A stretch of DNA of 64,000 bases from Anoplolepis gracilipes. Lineage: Eukaryota; Arthropoda; Insecta; Hymenoptera; Formicidae. Below are positions 52,301-61,908 of the stretch, one piece after another. Below the pieces are notes generated by a model. That model was not told the origin of the DNA, did no database searches, and saw only the letters and a program-made list of their open reading frames with translations. Made by a program: the position numbers and the translations under genes. Positions within the stretch are counted from its first letter, which is position 1. Each line of letters opens with the position of its first letter. The DNA is taken from positions 19,090,001-19,154,000 of the forward strand of contig NC_132971.1 of NCBI RefSeq assembly GCF_047496725.1, read 5' to 3'.

Positions 52301-54480
52301 GTAAGGATATCCGGATAGTAGCGTCCTCTCACTGAATGCCAAATATATTTAACATCGTAATTTAAGTAAGTCTAATTTATCCATGTATGACGTAAATGAT
52401 AGACTGCACATGCACTGTGCGTCTTCAAAATAATATATAGAAATTTATTAAATGCAAACGAAAAATATAAAAAGTATAAATAATAGTAATCACTCTCTTA
52501 TCTCTGTAAAATCGGCACTCTATTTCTAAAGTTTTTATCCAGAATTTTTATAATTAATAAAATTCTAGTTCTTCTCCAAGAATGTGATATAGATTATAAT
52601 ACATATTTTAAAGAAGAATTCTAAAGAAAAGAACTATAAGAAATAAAAATTTGAAGATATGGCCAAATTTACGTTTATTCATCATATATTGTATTTTAAT
52701 TAGGCATGATTTGAATTTTAATACTTTTCGATCTAACTCTTAATATATGCTGCTCAAATAAAAAAAGAGAAACAAAATTAAATTTCTCCCAAAAAATGTA
52801 CCTTAAGTACTAATCATATATTCATTCAAAAGTTGAAAAAAATATGGCATTTATTTTGATATCGAAGAGACATCAATAATTCTTAAGTATCAATTCTCTC
52901 GCTTTTTATTAATCAATCTATTTATCACAATCAAGTTATTTATTAATATTATTTTAAGCGTAAAACTAACGTGTTTCAGTTTATTTAGTAATTATATACA
53001 GTAAATTATATATGTTTACAAGATATTGTATGAATTGTCATCAATAAAAGGTTTTATTCGACAAGAATCTACTTGTCATATATAGGATTATCATAGATTA
53101 TCATTATAAATCGATTTGAAATCGAGCAAAGATTATTTGTATCAGACAATCTCAATTCTTATATACTCTATATATACAGCGACGATAAATGCGTATGTGA
53201 TAACTCGCTAAATCCATTGTCGATAATCATAGGGAACGATTAAACAAAGATTAAGATAATATAAATAGTAAATTAATCATTCAGTATTATCACTCGTAAG
53301 TACACTATAAAACATTTCTACGTGACATTAATATAATCGATTTGATTTTTGCAATGATAAATATTTTGTAAAATTTTTTATATCTAAATTTTCCATAGTA
53401 AACTAGAGATTGAAATTTATAATTATATAATATAGAGTTAATATTTTTTAAATCATATAATATGTACTTTAGAATCGTTGCACAGATATGTGCATAATAA
53501 TAAGAATTCTAAAAAGAAGTTCTTATATATTTATTAGAATATTTTCACATGACTTTCCCTTCGCATAGCTTAGCGCTTAGTATGTCACTGCCGTGAGCTA
53601 TGTAGGTAATTGAAAACGCAAATTACCGGTTTTAATTGCGACAAAAGATGTCTTTATTTCAAATATCCAAATTATGCCTATTTTACATAAGATAAGTGTC
53701 AATGAATAAACGAACGCAAATTATGCACATCGAAAAATTGATATACGCGAGCAATAATCTATCTCGTAAAAAGGTACGAGCTAAATGAATTATAATTCAA
53801 GTTGGAGTATCGACATCGGTGACGATAATCACGCGAATATATTAAATTTTTGTATCTTTTTTCGAATGCAGATTTCAGTTTCAAATCAGTCCGATCAATG
53901 ATCGATTGTCGTTTCCTTTGGGAGCTAGATGTAACGCCTAACGATCAGGAAGGATAATGATTATGATGAAAAATTCATCAGGTACCGTATAAGTAATATA
54001 TCGGGACAACTCGCGAGATAACGTCCATAACTCACTCTGCAACATACAATTGGCATTTGATCTATGCGATCATATTTATTTCCTGAACATTAGAAATCTT
54101 ATTCGCAAATTTCAAAATATTTAGTTTTAATTCTTTCATCTAACACACCTTATGAGTTACATTGTTTCCAAAAATTATTTAAATTTAATAAAATTCTCTC
54201 TCGATATATGTGCAAATTAAATTTTTTTATCATAAATCTTATCATGTTTATAGAGTGGATGTTTTCCAATTTCTCTATATAAAGTCGAACTTTATTATTA
54301 TCGAATACAAAAAGAATATTAAATCTGAGAAGGTTAATAAGATATAAATATCATTATAATAATTTAATGATCCTGTGTAGGTATTATTAACTAAAATTAT
54401 TAAACAATCTATTAAAAATTAAAAAATATTATTAATTCATTCTTTGATAGATCAGGAATCGGGAAAATTCAATCAAAACA
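49330..54480. other. Gene-free AT-rich DNA
   Basis: Short open frames only. A patchy array of TTTTAGCCTATA-like words lies at about 51585-51708. No recognised gene, RNA or complete transposon. Confidence 0.5.
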
Positions 54481-56811
54481 GATTCACGCACATCGAACAA
54501 TTTATGAAACGTACGCGCGAAGCGGAATATTATTATTACAGTGTGCAAAGCGAGACGAGTAGCATCCACGATTTATAGCACTTGTTGCCGTTATGTACCG
54601 CGGATTGGATATGGAAATAGATTATTGTGCGCGATAAAGAATGACGTGCTCAGGATAAAAGCAGAGGTAGAGTGAGAAGAAAAGAAGGACGTACTGCGAA
54701 ACGTCTTCTGTTAAGAGGCCTCAAGGCGTGGGTCGTTTTATCGCTTCGAGGCCCTGTGGTTCTACAACGAGTATCGAGATGATACAGAGAGCCTGATACA
54801 GCGTGGCGATAAACAAAATTAAAGGCGAATATTCCTCCACCCTCATCTTGCCCCTCGAATCGATCAAATTTTGTCGGAAAAATCGGACAAACGAAAGCCG
54901 TAGAATTCGTTGCGTCAATAGGAGAAAATGAAAGTTTCCTTTGAACAACACAACATCGTACATACTCGTTGCATTTCTCGTTCTTTTGCAATTTTCTCGT
55001 TTCATTGCAACCGTCTTATTTTTAGATTAGATGTAAACTTAGCATACCATGCACTTTCTATAATGTTGGATCGACATCGCGTAAAACAGAGAATTGAGAC
55101 TGCAAGTTTGTTTTTTTTGTTTCTGTCTTTTACTATATCTTTCTGAAGACACATGTGTATAATCGATAATGCGACTCTATCTTTTTATGTCTACATCGTT
55201 CATCGAGCTGCCGTGCACGTGCGTTTCACGAAGATCGCATACATACAAAGATCGATTACATATATTAACAGCGCGTTTCTTAGGAGAAAACACGTGCGAG
55301 CGTGTTCACGAATGGAGCTCCCGTTTCGAAATACTTGTGACCTAAACGTAAGCTAGGTAAGTGAAAGCAGTGCACTTGAGTGAAAGTCAAATTCACCGCG
55401 CCTGTCTCTCGGAACTTTTAATAAGTGTCATTAATCGACAGGATGGAAACGTTAATGACAAGGCCGACATAGTGGGTTCGACGCGCTGCGCAAATCAACG
55501 CCGACGCAAATTTGAAAGCGAAAGGAATGCTCTTCAGTATTACATTCCATGCATCATGTTTCTTTTTTTATAATTTTATTCGTATGATGTTAAAACCGAG
55601 AAATTACTAAGAAATCTGAATGTGTTATAATTTATGATGTATTTTATTATTAATGGGAATAGTATTAAAAAAATACATTACCCAGATATTATGAAATAAC
55701 TATATGTACATATTTTAAATTGACGATTTAAGAAAAAATATACCGATACAAGAAATTTCAGTTAAGAGATTATTAAGGAAAAATTGATTCTAATTCACGT
55801 ATGTATGTAAAAAATATTCTAATCTCTTTTTTAATTTTTTAAAATGTTTTTATAGAACTACTCTATATGTGTTAATAATACACGTATTTAAGTTTTTAAG
55901 CTTACTAATGTAATAAAATGGTAATATAATAAAATGCAGCCTTGACAAAAACAAATAACTAAACTTAAAATAATTGATTAGCTATTGCAACATCAGCTCA
56001 TTTAATATTTAAATAAAATCGACGAAAAGGTAAACGGGTTGTTGTTTGGTTTTCTGAATTAATCAATACAATGTTAGTTAATTTAATAAGGCGATAAATT
56101 GTTCTATTTTCATAACATATATTACTACAAAAAAAAAAAAACAATGACAATATATAAAAGTCCAAAATCCTAAGTATGTCAAATAATAAGTTATATATGT
56201 ACATAAATTATAATAATTCTGTCATAGATACATATATCGTAGATATATACGTTTTTTTACTTAAGGAATTTGCAACAAAAGTTTTTAATAACTATATTAA
56301 CTCACTAGAAAAACTCTACTCATTTTATATTTAATTTTTTCGCTTTATAAAGCGCTTCAAAATTGGAGATTATAATTTTTTTTAATTATTTGTGCCAATA
56401 AAAATTGAGTTTGCGATAAAGTTTTTTTATTTTTAATCGTTTTTAACTTAAAAAGCGTTGATTCTTTGAAAGATAGATTTGTTAAGAAAAAAATTATCCC
56501 AAACTGAGCGCAAAATTCGTGAATAAAAAATAATTAAGCATCTGAAGCACCCAGTATAGAATTGAATACATCATATCTACAGGTGTTGTTGTAAAACCAA
56601 ATATGAAAAAATATTTTCCCGTAAAATATGCAAATTTCACATCGCGACCCGGCACGATACACTCGCGCATTCCCAGTGCGTGTCGCTCGCGTCGCTACGA
56701 TCGGTTCACGTTAACCGATGCTCCGCCACCGCATTCCACCTGTCAGAATCAGAAGGTGGCTTCGGGTACAAACATCCATCCAGATATGGGAAAGAACAAG
56801 CGCGACGAAAG

Positions 56812-56812
56812 A

Positions 56813-56845
<33 letters not shown>
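56812..56845. repeat. (GA)n microsatellite
   Basis: About 14 GA units with a GAAA interruption. Confidence 0.9.
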
Positions 56846-56975
56846 CACAAATACGGTGGACACCGGCCGTTGGCCAGTCTCTAAAGTTCTTGTCTCAATA
56901 TGGCTCGCGCGCATACATGTATACATACGTATATGTATGCATATACAGTCACGCGTGTATGATACGGAGAAAGAA

Positions 56976-57032
56976 CGAGAGAGAGAGAGAGAGAGAGGGA
57001 GGGAGGGGGGGAAGAGAGAGAGAGAGAGAGAG
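56976..57032. repeat. (GA)n with GGGA interruption
   Basis: Two GA tracts around a G-rich centre. Confidence 0.9.
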
Positions 57033-57672
57033 TATGTATATGTATTCGAATACAAATGTACTCACCGTTCTAACAGCCATCGTCCATCGGCCGGCCACGC
57101 CGCATTCTAGCTGCGATTTTCTCGCGGCGAACGGAATATACTTGAGATCGCGGTTCACCCGCGAAATCTTCCGGAAAGTAACTTCAGACTGATGCTTGCC
57201 GATCCTTGCTCCGCGTTGACCTTCGCTCCTCGCGACCTGTCCCACGCGTGTCAATAATCGCTATTCACGCAGCTTGTTTTGCTTTATTTTCACACTGTAA
57301 AGGAAAAGATTACTCGAACACGCACTACGTTGTGAATTCGCGGGGCCACGAATTAAAACTCAAGAATGTAAACCGTGTATATGTACGACGCGAAAGGACG
57401 AAGCGTACCGATTACTCGAGTCAAACGCTCGCCACAACATAACTGGATACCGCTTGGTGGGGGAACTGAACCGTCGCGAAGAAAGATGCGCGGGAGGCAG
57501 GAGAGAAGGAGAAGGGCCGCGAAAGTAGGGGTAGGGCGTGGGACAGTAGAATTAAAGGAGAGGGGAAAGACCTCTTACCAGAACTTGAGTAGGAGGCAGA
57601 ATGATCGAGACATACAAACGGCATATTGTATTTATTCATTTCCGGTCACATTGCAAAAGTGCAAAATTTATG

Positions 57673-57674
<2 letters not shown>

Positions 57675-57711
<37 letters not shown>
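57675..57711. repeat. (CT)n microsatellite
   Basis: About 18 CT units. Confidence 0.95.
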
Positions 57712-57713
<2 letters not shown>

Positions 57714-60188
57714 TTTTTTTTTCTATTTTATAGCAACTGCAAAAAATATACAGTAATGTATAGTTATCTCGCGACTTTCTTTAAGATATAATTTATATTC
57801 AAAATGTTTGATTAATTTATATCACTCTCTTTTTTTTCTTTTTCTTTCGCATATTTGACTTTTTTAGACAACGGAAATACATAGTTTCTTTTTTTAGCAA
57901 AACATAATTAACTACATGTGTGTAAATTTAAAGATGTGATATACATATATGTTGTTTCCACAATTTCAAACTGTCAAATTTTGCATGAATAAATTTAGAG
58001 ATTAGAATATACATTTGTATTAGAAATAGTATGATTTTTCAATATTGTTAGACAAAAGATGTCTCGTGTTTTTTTCTGTCATCCTTTCTTTTTGCAATGC
58101 TCTTCCGCATAAATATAATTTTTAAATATGACTACATAAATATCTAAAGTTATTAGCTAAATGGATTAGATAAATCGATAGATATCCATTTTTTCTCATA
58201 TCTACACTATTACGTAACGTGAAAAAATGCCCATATAATTTCCAGTATACATATATACACTGTCATAAATTCGATTATAGGATCGCGTGTTTCTGCTTCA
58301 ATAAAAATATCGCGAGTTAATCTTTCATTTATTGAACAAACGAGTCCGATGATATCAAAATATCCGATTTCCTGAAATGATGTATCCCGATTGCTCTTAC
58401 TCATGTTTCAATTTTATTGGAATAAACCGATAGCAAAATTTATACAATCATTTCTGGAAGCAATCAAATCCACGCGTTCAGACCGTTATGAGGTAACAAT
58501 TCCGAATGATCCTTGTAACATTGTATGTTTCAAAATTTCAATAGCAATTTCGAGTAATTTAGAGAGATGACATATACGCTGATGGAACAAGAACGTATTT
58601 TATATTTCTCTGAAGACGAATATCTTTTACCGTGCTTTCAGAGACGTGCGATAATGTATAAATCGCTATGGATAAAATAGATTCTAGGAGAATAAAAATA
58701 ATAAAACATCTTGAACAGAAAGAGTGTTTCTAACTATCAATTATTGATTAATTAATTCGTGTTGGGGTTTTACATAATTCATAGAATTACATAAAAGCGA
58801 CTTCAAATGACTACTTTTTATAGTGCCTACATAATATCATGAAACTTTTTTGTATGGGAATGCATTTGAACTAACTATGTCTAGTGTTATTTCCTTATTT
58901 GCGTTTACAATGTGTAATCATGTTTATTCTTGGTGCAGCGTTACAATGTCGCGCAGCAGGTGCAATTAAGAAATTCTAAGAAAAGTAGCAGAGCATTAAT
59001 AGCGGCGTCGACGTATAACATTGCACTGTGCAGCTTCGTGAATACCTTTTCCGCAGAGCATACAAAATTTATATTGTATTTTCGATGTATTTATACAATA
59101 TTTAAAATTTTGAAAATTATAATACAACTCTTTTTCTGTTCTAAGAAATACAATTTCTATTCTGGAAAATGATGAGTTGGCTATTAATGAATCGTTACAA
59201 AAGAATAAAAAATAAAGTAATATATACATATTATTTATTGTATGTAGGTACATATATTCATATATATACATATATTGTACTATATTATTTGTAGTTTATT
59301 TTTTGTACAACTAAATTCAGATGCAAATGTAATATGAAAACTCTCTGATGACATACATATCTTATATCGATATTAATAAGTTATAGCTTGCTCTAAAAGA
59401 TGACTTAACGAACATCTCACATAATTGAACGAACTATTAAAATTTACTGTATAATACACATTTATTTCAATCTTTAAGCCTTTTCTATTTTTACTGATCA
59501 ATTTAATCCTTTTTTCTTAAATCCATAAAGTTTTTATGATTTATATAAATAATTGATATAAATAGATTTATAATAAAAAAACCTTACCCAGCTAGCAAAA
59601 GTAGTTATTTTGACATCAAAAAGATTACTTTTGACGTCTTTTTGACTCATGTATATATAATTTAATTGTTCTTGTAAAGTTTTTTAAAACATTCCATTTT
59701 TTATTGATAAACACACATATACAATATACTATAGTATTTTATTATGATAAACATAATCAGGATAATAGAACTCTACTATATTATTATTTATATATTTTTC
59801 TTATATTTAAAATGAATTTTTACTTGGCGTTACAAATATTTCTAAGTGTTTGATTGTTCAATCAGGATAAAAAAATCTTTAGTTTAGTCTAATTATCCAA
59901 TTTTTAATTTGAACTATTTGTAATATTAGTAGAATGCTACATTTATTATATTATTTTTTTATTGAAAAAAAGTTAATAAAATTTGAAAGACACCCATTTT
60001 CCATCAAATTGTGTTTATTTTTAAATCTGCATTGGAGATCACATTTAAATTAATATAACGTTTCTATTTATTATTATTCCCGTACATCACCAATTAAATA
60101 TATCTAATCTATAAATGTAATTTCAGTTTTTTAAACACAGTTGTATATTTTATGGCGAAAATAGCATCAAACGGAATGCACCCATAAG
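57712..60188. other. AT-rich intergenic DNA before PELP1
   Basis: No coding sequence recognised. The overlapping frames at 58930-59271 on the two strands have no recognisable product. A CCCAGCTAGCAAAAG word at about 59588 resembles a transposon end, but no partner was found. Confidence 0.5.
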
Positions 60189-60444
60189 CATGTGCAGTAT
60201 GACACAATTGTCATGTGACACAAGACATGTGATCAACTTCATGATAGGCTGCGTTCAGCAGAGAAAGCAAATCAGTGAGAGCTTAGTGATTCTTTATTGT
60301 GATTGGTTCTTGCATTTAGACCTTCGATGGATCTAAGTGCAGAAACCAATCACAATAAAGAATCACTAAGCGCTCACTGATTTACTTTCTCTGCTGAACG
60401 CAGTCATAGAGTTCGCTGGTTCGCTGTTCTTGAAAGCACATGTG
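60189..60444. promoter_or_regulatory. E-box cluster in the probable PELP1 promoter
   Basis: Four CATGTG E-boxes lie at 60189-60194, 60212-60217 (in the palindrome-like GTCATGTGAC), 60226-60231 and 60439-60444. The first three lie left of the palindromic element and the fourth right of it. They sit 110-360 bp before the start codon. bHLH-type binding is inference from the motif only; the start of transcription is not known. Confidence 0.35.
60247..60405. mobile_element. Palindromic MITE/foldback upstream of PELP1
   Basis: About 159 bp made of two near-identical inverted arms of about 70-75 bp around a short centre (TTCGATGG, 60323-60330). The ends read GGCTGCGTTCAGCAG on the left and, reverse-complemented, GACTGCGTTCAGCAG on the right, with only a few mismatches along the arms. 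A possible ATA duplication flanks it (60244-60246 and 60406-60408). The family is not identified. It ends 146 bp before the PELP1 start codon and carries one ATTGG and one CCAAT box. Confidence 0.8.
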
Positions 60445-60550
60445 TTGAAAGTATAACCTCACTTTTTAAAGGTAGAATTTGTATTGTTTTTTTCGTTCAA
60501 ACTTTATTCTATTTATGAATGAAAATTCATAAAAGAAAAGAAAAAGAAAA

Positions 60551-60601
60551 ATGGAGTTTATGCGTTCTGATAATGACGATGTGCCATTTGATAAACAAGA
60601 G
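60551..60601 (+). CDS. PELP1: PELP1 coding exon 1
   Basis: Encodes MEFMRSDNDDVPFDKQE (17 codons) and ends CAAGAG|GTATGA. The A-rich context before the ATG (AAAAGAAAA, A at -3) suits insect initiation. The exon is in phase 0, and intron 1 is only 92 bp. Confidence 0.7.
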
Positions 60602-61854
60602 GTATGAAGTATTTTTTATAAGTTTTGTAAAAATATTTTATATACAATTTGTACAAATGTTGTATGTATATTTTTTCATGTGTTATATTTCAGATTGAGA
60701 CAGTACAACAGACTATTATAAAAAATATCAATTCTCATTTAAATCAAACTCGATCCGATGGTTTACTTATGCTAGATAGAATTCTGTCTACTTGTTCTAA
60801 GGACACATTATCAAAATATGGTTTATTCTGGATAACTCATGCTACTAAAATAGTGGAAAACATGCATAGTAGTGCACAAGATTTAACACTGGCATGTAAA
60901 GTATTAGGATTTTTAGTTGAACATTGCAAGAATATGCCTGAATTACATAAACAGATTTCTACACGAAATGTAAAACAGATCTTAAACGCACTTAGTGCTT
61001 TACAAACAAATGCAAAATGTGGAGCGGTGTATTACTTAATAGCTGTTTTGCTATATCATTATCCTGAAGTTTGCGAACGGTTTCAGGTAATAAAATCGAC
61101 CAAAGTTTTAATTCAGTGGTTCTTAACCAGTGTTCCACGAACTTGTTACAAGTGTTCCGCGAAATTATGAAAGCTTTAGTGTACACTGCGCGACATTATA
61201 TTTTATTTTTATATAATCTATAATTATGTTGTATAATTTAGGTATAACTTTTAATAAAAGATATGTTTATGTACATTTTTTCGTTGGTTTTATGATCTTA
61301 ATGATTTTGATGTTCCACAAATTTTCCTTCTAATCAAAAGTGTTTCATGACTTTAAAAAGGTTAAGAACTACTGTTTTAATTATTAGTTAAATATTTTAT
61401 ATTACATATAAAATTTTTTAAGAATATTGAATATTAAATTTATTAAATTTAGTAAATTTGTATATAAATAACAAATTATTTTAATGTTTTCAGGGATTGA
61501 TAAAAAAAATGATATTACTACAAATTGATTCTACAGATAACAATTTGGTTAATGCAAGCGCAAAATGCTACGTTCTTTTTTCTAAAGCAACAGAACGGTC
61601 ATTTAAATCACCAGAAGCTACATCTATATATAACAGATTAATATATAATGAAATGTTGCTTTGTAATAATTTGCATGCTATAATGAATCAATTATTTTGT
61701 GAATTAATAGAGCTGAAAAGTGTAGATGTCCAGGATCAACTAGAATTACCATACATAACTGGTAAAAACTACAACAAACAGAAACAGAGATTCTCAAATT
61801 TGTGTGTCTATCTCTCCTCAATGTTACGGTACTAATTTTCTTAAATATATATTA

Positions 61855-61908
<54 letters not shown>

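Larger units (their letters stand above)
54481..57640. other. CpG-rich islands with (GA)n tracts
   Basis: Two CpG-rich patches (about 54480-55500 and 56620-57640) separated by AT-rich DNA. The second holds (GA)n at 56812-56845 and 56976-57032. Long overlapping frames here come from the GA repeats. A minus-strand initiator and donor pair suggests a non-coding exon at 57066-57190. Confidence 0.4.

Noticed and set aside
56680..57192. Long open frames on both strands around the GA repeats (for example 170 codons on plus)
   Set aside because: They are produced by (GA)n tracts, which lack stops in several frames. Products are RERERE/SLSLSL low complexity with no homology.
61087..61170. Continuation of the PELP1 exon 2 frame to 61170
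   Set aside because: Those codons are intron 2 and the start of the hAT MITE; the donor TTTCAG|GTAATA ends the exon at 61086.
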